From: a virus
Virus record (IMG/VR): IMGVR_UViG_3300045107_000561
Location: 1 to 40,786 of that record
Strand: one strand, 5' to 3'
Length of the DNA stretch: 40,786 nt
The notes under the pieces were generated by a model. That model was given only the letters and a program-made list of their open reading frames with translations, was not told the origin of the DNA and made no database searches. This document shows, piece after piece, positions 31,016 through 39,615 of the stretch; position 1 is the stretch's first letter; each line of letters opens with the position of its first letter. The position numbers were made by a program, and so were the translations under genes.

Positions 31016-31524
31016 AAAAAGCCACTCCCGGATACCGCTTCCTGCACGCCAGCCTTCGGAGCAAATCGGCTCGTGCCGCGCTTCGTTCGCCGATGACCCG
31101 GCTCGCCGAAATGCTCGACGTGTCTACCAGCTACGTCGAGAAGTGGCTGCGCCCCGCGCCGACCGCCGACCGCCCCGGAGCGAGCGGCTACCGCAACCCG
31201 GTGGACTTCACCGACGCCATTTTCGATTTCTGGCTGCTCTATTGCCCCGTCTTCGCCGAACTGTTCGTGCGTCGGTATCAGCGCAAGCTGGTCGCCCACA
31301 AGGATCGCCAGCGTCAAGCCTTCGCTCCAACTCGCCGCGAGATCGAGACGAAGATCAGCGACTTCTTCCGCGAACAGGCAGACGTTTTCAGCGCGCTCTC
31401 CCGTCAGGCTTCCTCCGAGGAATTGTTCCAGGAATGGCTCGAAGCCCAGCACAAATTCGAGGATCTGCTTGCCTCCCTCGAAGCCTCTGAAGACCGCCGT
31501 CCCGCCCTCAAGGCGGTTTCCTGA
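31012..31524 (+). CDS. Early DNA-binding protein with helix-turn-helix
   Basis: 170 aa from the GTG at 31012. AGGA lies 8 nt upstream and the start overlaps the previous stop (GTGA), while the ATG at 31003 has no ribosome site. Residues about 27-50 give a helix-turn-helix (MTRLAEMLDVSTSYVEKWLR). The rest is long helices rich in Arg and Glu. Likely a DNA-binding regulator or replication accessory protein. No named family. Confidence 0.6.
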   Translation: MKKATPGYRFLHASLRSKSARAALRSPMTRLAEMLDVSTSYVEKWLRPAPTADRPGASGYRNPVDFTDAIFDFWLLYCPVFAELFVRRYQRKLVAHKDRQRQAFAPTRREIETKISDFFREQADVFSALSRQASSEELFQEWLEAQHKFEDLLASLEASEDRRPALKAVS

Positions 31525-31539
31525 GAAAGGACGTGCCCG

Positions 31540-31758
31540 ATGCCCTTGGTGTCGCCTGAACTCGAAGCGCGCTTCAAGAACGCTCACGAAGCACGCCAGA
31601 CCATCTCCCGGCTGATTGAGCAATCGGCCCACGATTGTGCCGTCCTCATTCGCGACGGCTACAGCATCTGGGTCGTCGAACTGGAACTGCAAAAGCTGGC
31701 GCGTGACATCAAGAGTTGCCGCGCCCTCTACACCAACGAAGGGAGCGCCGAAGAATGA
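31540..31758 (+). CDS. Small helical early protein, unknown
   Basis: 72 aa, GAAAGGA before the ATG. Two long helices (EARFKNAHEARQTISRLIEQ; VVELELQKLARDIKSC) suggest a helical hairpin or dimer. It overlaps the GemA-like gene by ATGA, so the two are translated together. Confidence 0.6.
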   Translation: MPLVSPELEARFKNAHEARQTISRLIEQSAHDCAVLIRDGYSIWVVELELQKLARDIKSCRALYTNEGSAEE

Positions 31759-32240
31759 AACTGGTACAACCCCGCAAGGGCCAGAAAATCACCGATTCCC
31801 AGCGTCGCGCCATCTTCGGATTGGCGAAACGCAATGGCCTCGACGACGAAACGATTCGTTCAGCGGTCGAAGCCGTTACGGGTCGAACCGTGGATTTCCA
31901 GCACACGGGCATCTCCGATCTGTCGTTCAGTGAAGCCAACGGCGTAATGGTGAAACTCGGTGGCGTGCCGTTCGCGTCGCGTGAACTGCATCGCCAACGC
32001 GCAAAGGCCGAAATCAAGCGCGCCGTCCGAAAGGGCGGAAATCCGGACATCAAATCGCAATTGGACTTGATTGCTGAACTGGCCAGCCAGCGCGAGCAGA
32101 TGCGCGGCAAACCCGAAGCGTTGAAGGCGTTCTGCAAGCGGTGCATCAAGAAGGACGCCCCGACCACCACCACCGAGGCCACGATCATCATTGAGGCCCT
32201 GAAGGCGATGAATCGCCGGGAAGGATTGTGGGCGGCATGA
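31755..32240 (+). CDS. GemA-like regulator (Mu gp16 family)
   Basis: 161 aa from the ATG at 31755 (ATGA overlap). Residues 11-70 carry the family pattern: KITDSQRRAIFGLAKRNGLD, then AVTGRTVDFQHTGISDLSFSEAN. In Mu, GemA/Mor-region proteins of this family modulate host gene expression and DNA supercoiling during early growth. The gene lies in the early block upstream of the transposase here, rather than after gam as in Mu. The C-terminal half is helical and basic. Family assignment is by N-terminal pattern. Confidence 0.75.
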   Translation: MKLVQPRKGQKITDSQRRAIFGLAKRNGLDDETIRSAVEAVTGRTVDFQHTGISDLSFSEANGVMVKLGGVPFASRELHRQRAKAEIKRAVRKGGNPDIKSQLDLIAELASQREQMRGKPEALKAFCKRCIKKDAPTTTTEATIIIEALKAMNRREGLWAA

Positions 32241-32668
32241 CGACACCGGGCCTGTTTGATACGCCACAGGAAAGAGCGCAACGGCTCATCAACGAGACCG
32301 CGCAATTTCTTCCCCTGATCGGCACGCTCCGCCTGATTGCCGATGACTTGTCACGCGCCTTGGGCGAGCGGCCGCTTCCGCTCGAAGTCCTCCGGGAGCG
32401 GTACGGGATGGACGAAAGAACCGTCAAGGCGTCAGTGCAGGAGTTGCGGGATGTGTTCCTGCTGCCCATCGGGAGCCGTCGCCACACGCCCGCCGGTTAC
32501 TTCTGGATGCACACCCTCGAAGAGTTCCAGGACTGGCATCAGCAGTATCTCAGCCAGGCGCGGACAACCTTCGCGACCGCCTACAAGCTGGCGCGGCGTC
32601 ACTGGCCGAACTACGCCGGGCAACTCGCTCTGGATTTCTCGCTGGAGGTGCAATCCGATGCCTCCTAA
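32237..32668 (+). CDS. Winged-helix early protein
   Basis: 143 aa from the ATG at 32237, which overlaps the GemA-like stop (ATGA) and has GAAGGA upstream. The centre is a winged helix (LPLEVLRERYGMDERTVKAS, then the wing IGSRRHTPAGYFWM). A Trp/Gln-rich helix follows. It is likely a DNA-binding accessory or replication protein. No named family. Confidence 0.6.
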   Translation: MTTPGLFDTPQERAQRLINETAQFLPLIGTLRLIADDLSRALGERPLPLEVLRERYGMDERTVKASVQELRDVFLLPIGSRRHTPAGYFWMHTLEEFQDWHQQYLSQARTTFATAYKLARRHWPNYAGQLALDFSLEVQSDAS

Positions 32669-32978
32669 GACCCGCTCCATCGCCCCGCGCGAGAAGTACG
32701 TCATTGCCGCCGTCCTCGACGTGTTTCGTGTCCTGGAAGTGCTCGACGATCTCACCAGCGCCGGCACCCGCGCAACCTTCACAGAGATCGTTCAGGCCAC
32801 GGGTTTCGCCGAAAATTTCACCTTCCGCGCGCTTCGCACCCTCGAAGCCGCCGGTTACGCGGTGCAGGACCGGCGGATGTGGCGAATGAGTGCCCGCGCC
32901 GCGCGCTTCAGTGATCGCATTTTCTCGGTGCTGGATTCACAACCCCGCACCAAAACAACCACCATCATCGACATTTAG
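32658..32978 (+). CDS. Small winged-helix protein (IclR N-terminal-like)
   Basis: 106 aa from the ATG at 32658, which overlaps the previous gene by 11 bp. The middle (YVIAAVLDVFRVLEVLDDL; TFTEIVQATGFAENFTFRAL; TLEAAGYAVQ) has the pattern of an IclR- or MarR-type winged helix without an effector domain. It is the second winged-helix protein in a row. Likely a DNA-binding regulator. Confidence 0.65.
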   Translation: MPPKTRSIAPREKYVIAAVLDVFRVLEVLDDLTSAGTRATFTEIVQATGFAENFTFRALRTLEAAGYAVQDRRMWRMSARAARFSDRIFSVLDSQPRTKTTTIIDI

Positions 32979-32987
32979 GAGGACGAA

Positions 32988-33860
32988 ATGGCACGCCCCA
33001 AAAACAACGCGCTGACGCTCGTCAATGAAGAAAAGGAAAAAAGCGCGGCCCTGATTGAAACTCATCTTTCAGCGTCTATTGCCAACCAGGAGACACAACG
33101 CGCGGCTGAACGTATCGGCGTACTGAAGGGAATCAATGCTGTTCAGCGGATGTTCGCTGCCGTGATTGACAGCCAGAAGTTGCGGGCCATCCAGTTGTTC
33201 TGCTCGGACCGCAGGAATTTGGACGCTTATGGCTGCACCTCGGTCGATCAGTTTCTGGATACCCACGGCCCTGAAATCGGAATTACCCGGCATGAGTATT
33301 GGAATCGAATCAAGCTGCTCGAATCCGAATCCGATCAGTTGTACGACGCACTGAACGTGCTGGGCGTGCCGATGAACGCACGGAAGCTGCTCACCGGTTC
33401 CGTCTCACTCTCGCCCGATGGCGATGCGTTCGTCATCGGCGACAAGACGATCCCCCTCGAAGACAAAGCCGAACTGCTCGCGACGATTTCGGCGCTCCAC
33501 CGGGAACGGGTCAAGGACAAGCAGACCATCGAGACCGGGAAGGAGCAGGTCAAGAATCTGCGCCAGCGCATCGACGAGCTTGAGGAAAAGGGCACGCCCG
33601 GTCGCAACAAGGTGCAACGCACCGAACTCGAAATGGCCGCCATCGCGCTCGCCACGGTCATCACCGATTTCAATCGTGCCTATGACGATGCCCCGGTGAA
33701 AGACCGGCGCCGTGTCTGGACCCATCACGGTGGGACACTGGAGCACCTGCTCAAAGCAGCCATCAGCCGTCTGCCTCAGACGGTCGACACCGGCGTCTTT
33801 GAAGGAGTGGCGGTGAACCCGGATGCCCTCGATGACGACGATGATTTGGAACGGGGTTGA
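32988..33860 (+). CDS. Protein upstream of transposase, coiled coil, unknown
   Basis: 290 aa, AGGAGG before the ATG. The first 130 residues are helical (GVLKGINAVQRMFAAVIDSQ; then GITRHEYWNRIKLLESES). A beta stretch (AFVIGDKTIPLEDKAEL) leads to a coiled coil at about 165-205 (DKQTIETGKEQVKNLRQRID). The C-terminus is acidic (ALDDDDDLERG). The gene lies directly before the transposase in the same operon. A role in transposition or replication is possible by position only. Confidence 0.65.
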   Translation: MARPKNNALTLVNEEKEKSAALIETHLSASIANQETQRAAERIGVLKGINAVQRMFAAVIDSQKLRAIQLFCSDRRNLDAYGCTSVDQFLDTHGPEIGITRHEYWNRIKLLESESDQLYDALNVLGVPMNARKLLTGSVSLSPDGDAFVIGDKTIPLEDKAELLATISALHRERVKDKQTIETGKEQVKNLRQRIDELEEKGTPGRNKVQRTELEMAAIALATVITDFNRAYDDAPVKDRRRVWTHHGGTLEHLLKAAISRLPQTVDTGVFEGVAVNPDALDDDDDLERG

Positions 33861-33914
33861 ATCCCGCTGTTCTGACGCCGGGAGACGCGACCTTCAACCA
33901 GCAGGTGAACCCCA

Positions 33915-35720
33915 ATGAACGCAATCGCTTTTTTTCCAAATCGTCGGGATGACAATCAGGAAGACGACCGGCAATCGCGGTCAACGTCGCGAGTCCGACT
34001 GGGTGAACTGTCCCAGCGGGAAATTCGTGACGCGATGGCCGGTCGGGTGGGCGAGGACGCCGCCAGTGAAGCCGCGAGACTGGCGGCTCACTACGGCGTC
34101 AGCGTTTCGCGGATTTACGCGGTCTCGCGCGAGGTCCGTGCGCAGCGGAAACCTCGCGCCGACAAGGGCAAGCGTCAGGCCGATTTGTTCGGTGATGCCG
34201 GATTGCTCTACGCGGCCCAGTTGGTGGCCCAGCGCCACTTCAAGCCTGAATTGGCGTTGCAACAGGCTCGTCTGAACGGTTTCGAAATTTCAATTTCAGA
34301 CGCCACCTTTCTGCGGTTGCTTCGAGACCACGGCCTTGACCGCGGGGCCGCGCGGCGGAATCTCACGCCGTTTCGTCGCTGGGAAGCGAAAGCGCCCGGC
34401 GAAGTGTTCCAGATTGACGCTTCGGGAGTGAAAGACCGGTCGGGAATGTACTCCTGGTTCCTCGACATTCGGTCGCGCCGGATCATTAAACTCGAAGACT
34501 CCCGCAACCACCCCAACGACAACCCGGAACACCAGAGGATCTGGAAACTGACGATGAAGGACGATTTCTCGCGTCGTCAGTTCACCCGGTTTTACGCCAT
34601 CCGCGCCCTGACCTCGATGGAGATGATCGAGTTTCTTCTCGCTGGATTTCGCGAAATGGGCGTCCCTCGGATGTTGTACTCGGACCGGGACAACACGATT
34701 TACAGCGAGCGCACGCAGGCCGCCGGCGAGTTGCTCAACCAGTTGTTTGCCGATTCCGGTGGATTCCGTTTGGAACGTCACACGGCGCACAACGCAAAGG
34801 CGACCGGCAAGGTCGAGAGTTCGCACAAATGGGTTGAGGAATTCGAACGTCTCATAGCACACAAGCTGACCACGACGCCCAAGTCGGCGCCGCAGCCGAC
34901 CATCGAGGAACTGAACAAGTTCGCGGCGTGGATGTGCGAGCGTTACAACACGCGCGTCCACCGGACAACGGGGATGACTCCGATGGAGCGGTGGCACTCG
35001 GTGATGCACACGATGCGGATACCGCCGGACAAGACGCTGGACGCGATCTTCCGTGCGGATCGGTTCACCAAGCCGATCAATCCGGACTGTGCCATCGAGC
35101 ATGCCGGCGCCCGGTGGCAACTGCCCCGGAAGCGTCCGTTTACCGACTGGGCGACCCTGGGCGTCAAGATCGACGTGCTTTTCCCGGTGGAACTCGACTG
35201 GTTCCTGGTCTTCAGCCCAGACAAAACCGAACGGTTTCAGGTGCTGAAGACTGAGCAGGTCGCCGACGCGGCCGGACAGTTCAAGGCCCCGGAGGAAACC
35301 GTCCGCCAAAAGAGTCTGAAACGAATCGAGGCAGCCTCGAAGGAACGCAAGGCAAAGATGAAGGAGACCGGCGCAACCGAGTTGACGCTCGGTTTCGACG
35401 GCGACGTTCAGGCCCCGGTGGCCGCCAAAACCCCTCGATTCCCCAAGCCCAAGCTCGAAACCGATCCCGCGCTTCTGTCGGCTCTGACGGCTGGCGCGTC
35501 GGATGTCGTTTACGGCGGTCGCCGTCTGGCCACGGCGGTCGAGGCCGCCCTGTGGCTGGTCGAGGAAGGCCACGTCGAAGCCCCCATCTCACCCGAACTC
35601 AAAGCGTGGGTGACGCGGCTGCTCCAGGGCCGCGACCACATCACCACGCAGGAACTGCTCGAAAAACTCGAAGCCCGCGAGAACAGCCCGCTGCGGGCGG
35701 TTGGAGGGAACAATGGCTGA
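33915..35720 (+). CDS. DDE transposase (MuA/TnsB/Tn552-like)
   Basis: 601 aa. N-terminal HTH at about 50-76 (AARLAAHYGVSVSRIYAVSR) and a second DNA-binding part at 105-140. Retroviral-integrase-type core with Asp168 (EVFQIDAS), Asp257 (MLYSDRDN) and Glu301 (ATGKVESSHK), the DDE triad. A Mu-type C-terminal beta region follows (IEHAGARWQL at about 390) and an Ala/Leu-rich tail. It cuts and joins the phage ends at 18-62 and 40653-40697 and drives replicative transposition. Overlaps the ATPase gene by 8 bp. Layout is nearer to Tn552/BcepMu-type enzymes than to Mu A. Confidence 0.95.
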   Translation: MNAIAFFPNRRDDNQEDDRQSRSTSRVRLGELSQREIRDAMAGRVGEDAASEAARLAAHYGVSVSRIYAVSREVRAQRKPRADKGKRQADLFGDAGLLYAAQLVAQRHFKPELALQQARLNGFEISISDATFLRLLRDHGLDRGAARRNLTPFRRWEAKAPGEVFQIDASGVKDRSGMYSWFLDIRSRRIIKLEDSRNHPNDNPEHQRIWKLTMKDDFSRRQFTRFYAIRALTSMEMIEFLLAGFREMGVPRMLYSDRDNTIYSERTQAAGELLNQLFADSGGFRLERHTAHNAKATGKVESSHKWVEEFERLIAHKLTTTPKSAPQPTIEELNKFAAWMCERYNTRVHRTTGMTPMERWHSVMHTMRIPPDKTLDAIFRADRFTKPINPDCAIEHAGARWQLPRKRPFTDWATLGVKIDVLFPVELDWFLVFSPDKTERFQVLKTEQVADAAGQFKAPEETVRQKSLKRIEAASKERKAKMKETGATELTLGFDGDVQAPVAAKTPRFPKPKLETDPALLSALTAGASDVVYGGRRLATAVEAALWLVEEGHVEAPISPELKAWVTRLLQGRDHITTQELLEKLEARENSPLRAVGGNNG

Positions 35721-36840
35721 AGCTGCTCTCAAGAGCGCGGCGCCCACGGTGGACGCCCAAAAAATTGCCCGCCTCCTGACGCGAGAGCATCAGGGGCGGG
35801 GAGTGAATATCTCCGAAATTTGTCGTCGATTGGGAGGCCCGGCTGAAGGTGCCTCCCGATCAACGGTCCACGCGCTGATGAATGGAACGGCCTCTCCCAA
35901 GGTCGTCGCCAAACTTTCAACCCGCATCCTCGCCACGTTTCAGGGTGGCGAGAGCAAGGAGACTGAATCCATGCCTGCAAATCGTAGCGTCCTCTCACCC
36001 GAGGCGCAAATCCACTTCGGCCTGTCCGGCGACCCGTTCCGCCCGCAGGTGCGGATTGAACCCTACACCAACAAGGCGCTCGACCAGGTCTACAAGCGCG
36101 CGCTGAATGCCCTCCGGTATCAGGGGTTCGTCTCGATCCTGGGCGACCCCGGAAGCGGCAAATCGACGCTCCGGCGCCGGTTGATGGCCGAATCCGCCGC
36201 GTCCAACGGGAAGCTCAGGCTGCTCTGGCCTGAGTTCATCGACCCGACGAAGGTCACCCCGACCTCAATTGTCACCTACGTCCTGTCCCAGTTGAATCAG
36301 GCTGTTCCGATGAACGCCATGGCGCGACAGGCCCGGCTCGTGCAGCACCTGGCCGACCTCGCCGGCGACGATGTGCGCGTCGCGCTCGCGTTCGACGATT
36401 GCCACACGCTGCCCGACCACACCCTGTCCGCTCTCAAGCGGATTTGGGAATGGGAATCCGGATCGTATTCGGGCCTGCTCGGTCTGCTGCTTCTCGGCCA
36501 GCCGCATTTTAAGCACCGGCTGGAACGGGTGAACTTCCGCGAAATCGCCTCGCGCCTCGATGTCGTGGACATGCCCGAGTTTCGGTCCAAAGCCGGGCGG
36601 GCGACCCCGGCGGCGTGGGAATACGTCACCTACCGCCTTGGCCTGGTCGGCGGCTCCGCCGAGGCTCTCTTCGAGCGTGACGCGGTGGACGAACTGGCCA
36701 AGGCCAATCCGACGCCTCTCTCCCTGGGGAATGCCTGCAACGCCGCGTTGAACCGGGCGTTCCTCGCTCAGGAAAAGAAGGTCACCCGGCTGATTGCCGG
36801 AGCCAAGGACGAGCCGACCGCGATCAGACTGGCCGGCTGA
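35713..36840 (+). CDS. MuB/TnsC-like AAA ATPase, transposition target selector
   Basis: 375 aa from the ATG at 35713, which has GGAGGG upstream and overlaps the transposase stop. N-terminal Cro-type HTH (residues 15-75, GVNISEICRRLGG; STVHALMNGTASP). The AAA part opens FGLSGDPFRPQ; Walker A GDPGSGKST (144-152), Walker B VALAFDD (223-229), then LLLLGQPHFKHRL and EIASRLDVVDMPE. MuB and TniB/TnsC-type ATPases bind target DNA and activate the transposase; the HTH-AAA order is that of MuB. Shared operon with the transposase supports the role. Confidence 0.9.
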   Translation: MAEAALKSAAPTVDAQKIARLLTREHQGRGVNISEICRRLGGPAEGASRSTVHALMNGTASPKVVAKLSTRILATFQGGESKETESMPANRSVLSPEAQIHFGLSGDPFRPQVRIEPYTNKALDQVYKRALNALRYQGFVSILGDPGSGKSTLRRRLMAESAASNGKLRLLWPEFIDPTKVTPTSIVTYVLSQLNQAVPMNAMARQARLVQHLADLAGDDVRVALAFDDCHTLPDHTLSALKRIWEWESGSYSGLLGLLLLGQPHFKHRLERVNFREIASRLDVVDMPEFRSKAGRATPAAWEYVTYRLGLVGGSAEALFERDAVDELAKANPTPLSLGNACNAALNRAFLAQEKKVTRLIAGAKDEPTAIRLAG

Positions 36841-36855
36841 GAACAAAGGTGCGCG

Positions 36856-37152
36856 ATGTCGAAGACGACTTTTCGAGATATGGGTCTCCAGTGCTGCGAG
36901 TGCAAAGCGGATTTCGTCTGGTTGGCGCGAGATCAGGCGTTCTACGCCGAGAAAGGACTCACCAACCAGCCGAAGCGGTGTAAGCCGTGCCGTGACCTGA
37001 AGAACGCTCGCCACCAACGTGGCGGGCGTGTCGTCACCGTGGCGATCTGCGAGGAATGCGGCGAGTCGTGTTCCGTGCCCTTCGAGCCGATTCACGGGAC
37101 CCCAATTTTTTGCCGTCGTTGCTTTGTGCAGCACGGCCTTCAAGGGAAGTGA
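36856..37152 (+). CDS. Double zinc-ribbon protein
   Basis: 98 aa. First ribbon: Cys13/16 (CCEC) and Cys42/45 (CKPC), with the FVWLARDQAFYAEKGLTN stretch between them, which is the 'probable zinc-ribbon' family pattern. Second ribbon: Cys65/68 (CEEC) and Cys86/89 (CRRC). The family is widespread in bacteria and phages with unknown role. Located directly after the transposition ATPase. Could bind DNA or RNA. Confidence 0.7.
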   Translation: MSKTTFRDMGLQCCECKADFVWLARDQAFYAEKGLTNQPKRCKPCRDLKNARHQRGGRVVTVAICEECGESCSVPFEPIHGTPIFCRRCFVQHGLQGK

Positions 37153-37188
37153 CCAGGAAGACTCTCAACCAAGAAGGAGTCGCAGACA

Positions 37189-37596
37189 ATGGCGAACAAA
37201 ACCGTCAACAAATCTCTTTTGAAATCGAATCTCGCCCGATGGGCCGAACTCGAAAACCAACGGCTCAAACTTGCCGCGAAGCTCGATCCCATCGTCAAGG
37301 AACAGAAAAGTCTCGAAAAGGAAATCGGCGCGCTGACCCTTCCCGTGACCAATCAGCCGCCGCTGATCAAGGACTTCGCCATCGAAACGGCGAATCTGAG
37401 CTTCGACACGCGCACCGAGCGCACCGTGGCGCCGCAGCAGTGGTTCGAGCGCCTCACGAAGAAAGACCGGGATGACGAACAGTTCTGGGGAACGATCAAG
37501 GTGCTGGTCGAAAAGGCCGACAAGTACCGTCCCGTCATCGTCACCGAACTGGCGTCTGTCGCGGTCACCTACAAGCCGAAACTCGAATTGAAGTGA
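37189..37596 (+). CDS. Coiled-coil early protein, unknown (Gam position)
   Basis: 135 aa, AAGGAG before the ATG. Residues 8-48 are a coiled coil (ARWAELENQRLKLAAKLDPI; EQKSLEKEIG). A beta part follows (TANLSFDTRTERTVAPQQWF; ELASVAVTYKPKLELK). It lies after the transposition ATPase, where Gam (host-nuclease inhibitor) is found in Mu-type phages, and an N-terminal coiled coil is a shared feature. The rest does not match Gam as I know it. Kept as unknown. Confidence 0.6.
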   Translation: MANKTVNKSLLKSNLARWAELENQRLKLAAKLDPIVKEQKSLEKEIGALTLPVTNQPPLIKDFAIETANLSFDTRTERTVAPQQWFERLTKKDRDDEQFWGTIKVLVEKADKYRPVIVTELASVAVTYKPKLELK

Positions 37597-37661
37597 TTGA
37601 GCGGGGGGCTGTGCGAGCAGCCTCCGGCTTGACCTTTGACATAAGGAAAGGGAGACGACCA

Positions 37662-38300
37662 ATGGCAACAAAAACGAAAATGACCGAGGCCGAAGCTGAA
37701 GCGTACAACGCGCTTCGCGACGCCTTCGTGAAAATCCTCAAAATCGACCTGGCCCTCTACGGGCACGGAAGACTCGGCGGACAGATGCGTCCGTTCGTCG
37801 AACTCGGCGTCACCGCCGACGACCTCGAAACGTGGGAGGAGTGGTACTACGCCAACGACTGGCGCGGGAAGAAGGGTGAAACTCCGACCATCAAGATCAT
37901 CACCGAAACCTATCGCCAGGCCTTCAGCCCCAAGGGCAAGTCCCCCCGGACACCTAAACCGGTCCCCGCCGCCCCGGCCCCGACCGATGCCGCGCCGGTG
38001 CTCCGGCTGCCGTCGCCGACCGAGATGTCGGTACTCGAACTCGAATATCTGGAATTTGTCGATGCCGCCGCCGAGAACATCCTGTCCTCGATGCCGGAGT
38101 TCGAAGTCCAAAACCGGATTGCCGCCGAGCGCTGGGAACTCCTCGAATCGTCCAATGCGGCGACCTATCGCCGCTGGGACGAGGATGTCCTCATCGCGCA
38201 TTGTCGTCGCCTCATCGCCCGCCGCCTGGCCGAGGGGCAGGTGGGGAGCTTCGAGGATTTCTGCCGCGAGCGCGGCTTCCTGACGAAGGAGGTGGCGTGA
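37662..38300 (+). CDS. Early protein, unknown
   Basis: 212 aa from the ATG at 37662 (GGGAG upstream); a longer reading starts in the preceding gene's stop. An N-terminal helical domain of about 85 residues (MTEAEAEAYNALRDAFVKIL, LGVTADDLETWEEWYYANDW) is linked by a Pro/Ala-rich segment to a C-terminal helical domain. It overlaps the next start (TGATG). The split into two small helical domains is the only clue. No family recognised. Confidence 0.6.
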   Translation: MATKTKMTEAEAEAYNALRDAFVKILKIDLALYGHGRLGGQMRPFVELGVTADDLETWEEWYYANDWRGKKGETPTIKIITETYRQAFSPKGKSPRTPKPVPAAPAPTDAAPVLRLPSPTEMSVLELEYLEFVDAAAENILSSMPEFEVQNRIAAERWELLESSNAATYRRWDEDVLIAHCRRLIARRLAEGQVGSFEDFCRERGFLTKEVA

Positions 38301-39217
38301 TGGGCGAGAACTCGAACATCGAATGGTGTCACCACACGTATAATTCCTGGATCGGCTGTTCAAAGGTCAGTCCTGGCTGCGCCAACTGCTACGCCGAAGC
38401 GGAAAATAATCGGCGGAAGTGGGCGACCGAAGGCTGGGGACCAGGCAAGCCTCGAAAACTCACGTCTGAGCGTAACCACTCTCAACCGTTCGCCTGGGAC
38501 CGGAAAGCGAAGATTTCTGGGAAACGGCAGCGCGTATTCTGTTCGTCCCTGGCCGATTGGCTCGATAACGAAGTGCCCATTCAGTGGCTGGTCGGTCTTT
38601 TGAAGACGATTCGACGCTGCCGTCACCTTGATTGGTTGATGCTGACCAAGCGGCCGCAAAACTTCCTGGACAGGATGGAAGCGGTGTTGCGCGAACCCAA
38701 AAATGATTTGCCGGATGGGTTGAGCGACTGGATCGAAAGCTGGTTAGCAGGCAAGTACCCTCAAAATGTCTGGATGGGTGTAAGCACCGAAGACCAGGAA
38801 CGCGCGGATGAACGTATCCCTATTCTTCTCTCGATCCCCGCGAAAATTCACTGGCTTTCAGTTGAGCCGCTTCTTGGTCCGATTGAACTGAACGTCTTCC
38901 TCAATCCACAGCCCTACATCTGTCCCAAACCAAACGGCGCTCGGATTGACTGGGTCGTTGTCGGTGGCGAATCCGGCCACAACGCCCGACCCATGTTGAC
39001 TGAATGGGCGAGATCACTCCGGGATCAATGCGTCCGGTACGAGACGCCCTTTTTCTTCAAGCAGTGGGGAGAATTCGCTATTACGGAACGTCGGGAACTC
39101 GGAGCATCTGTTTGCGGCCAACAGATGATTGGTGAAGTGATGGAGCGGGTCGGGAAAAAAACCGCAGGGCGTCTCCTCGATGGCGTCGAATACAGCCAGT
39201 TCCCGGAGGTGGCGTGA
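38300..39217 (+). CDS. DUF5131/phage Gp37-Gp68 family protein
   Basis: 305 aa from the ATG at 38300, which overlaps the previous stop (TGATG). The family marks are clear: IEWCHHTYNSWIGCSKVSPGC with Cys20, Cys27 and Cys30 (CxxxxxxCxxC, radical-SAM-like cluster), then LDWLMLTKRP, NVWMGVSTEDQERADERIPI, IHWLSVEPLLGPI, VVVGGESGHNARPM and FFFKQWGE. These are strand ends of a TIM-barrel. Members are common in phages; they resemble radical SAM enzymes but the reaction is unknown. Lies in a small end block with a papain-like protein and a methyltransferase. Confidence 0.85.
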   Translation: MGENSNIEWCHHTYNSWIGCSKVSPGCANCYAEAENNRRKWATEGWGPGKPRKLTSERNHSQPFAWDRKAKISGKRQRVFCSSLADWLDNEVPIQWLVGLLKTIRRCRHLDWLMLTKRPQNFLDRMEAVLREPKNDLPDGLSDWIESWLAGKYPQNVWMGVSTEDQERADERIPILLSIPAKIHWLSVEPLLGPIELNVFLNPQPYICPKPNGARIDWVVVGGESGHNARPMLTEWARSLRDQCVRYETPFFFKQWGEFAITERRELGASVCGQQMIGEVMERVGKKTAGRLLDGVEYSQFPEVA

Positions 39218-39615
39218 TGGTCCCAGTAAATCAATCGAAGTTGTACGCGACCGACGGCACCCACAATGGGAACTGTTTCGCCGCATGCCTCGCCTCGGTT
39301 CTTGAAGTACCGCTTTGGATGGTGCCGCCCTTCGATGAAATGTTTGCCCGAACAGGCGAGGACTACATGTTCCGGGTTGACGAGTGGCTGAAGCGGTTTT
39401 TTTGCCTTCGAAAAGTTCGGATGTCAGGCCACCACATTGATGAGCTTCCCGAGTTCTACATCGCCAACGGGAACTCATCGCGGGGCGTTCAACACAGCGT
39501 CATCTATTCCGGCGGAGCGCTCGTCCACGACCCTCACCCAAGCAAGGAAGGAATCAAGGGGGTACTTTGGACGTGGCACTTTGAACCGATCAAGCGAGAG
39601 GATGTGGCTCAATGA
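39217..39615 (+). CDS. Papain-like/C39-type peptidase-like protein
   Basis: 132 aa from the ATG at 39217 (TGATG overlap). NGNCFAACLASVLEVPLWMV (Cys20), then GVQHSVIYSGGALVHDPHPS (His93, Asp105) gives a Cys-His-Asp triad in the order of papain-like or C39-type peptidases. This short family occurs in many phages, often beside methyltransferases, without known function. It overlaps the methyltransferase start (ATGA). It might be a peptidase against host proteins or an inhibitor. Catalysis is inferred from the triad. Confidence 0.65.
   Translation: MVPVNQSKLYATDGTHNGNCFAACLASVLEVPLWMVPPFDEMFARTGEDYMFRVDEWLKRFFCLRKVRMSGHHIDELPEFYIANGNSSRGVQHSVIYSGGALVHDPHPSKEGIKGVLWTWHFEPIKREDVAQ

Noticed and set aside
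30880-31692. 270-aa open frame on the minus strand
   Set aside because: Antisense to four overlapping early genes with good ribosome sites; no motif.
34296-35573. 425-aa open frame on the minus strand
   Set aside because: It is an antisense shadow of the transposase gene, whose catalytic motifs are on the plus strand; its composition (Arg/Gly-rich) is typical of a GC-rich shadow frame.
37189-37596. Host-nuclease inhibitor Gam
   Set aside because: Position and N-terminal coiled coil fit, but the remaining sequence does not show the Gam pattern I know, so the name is not used.
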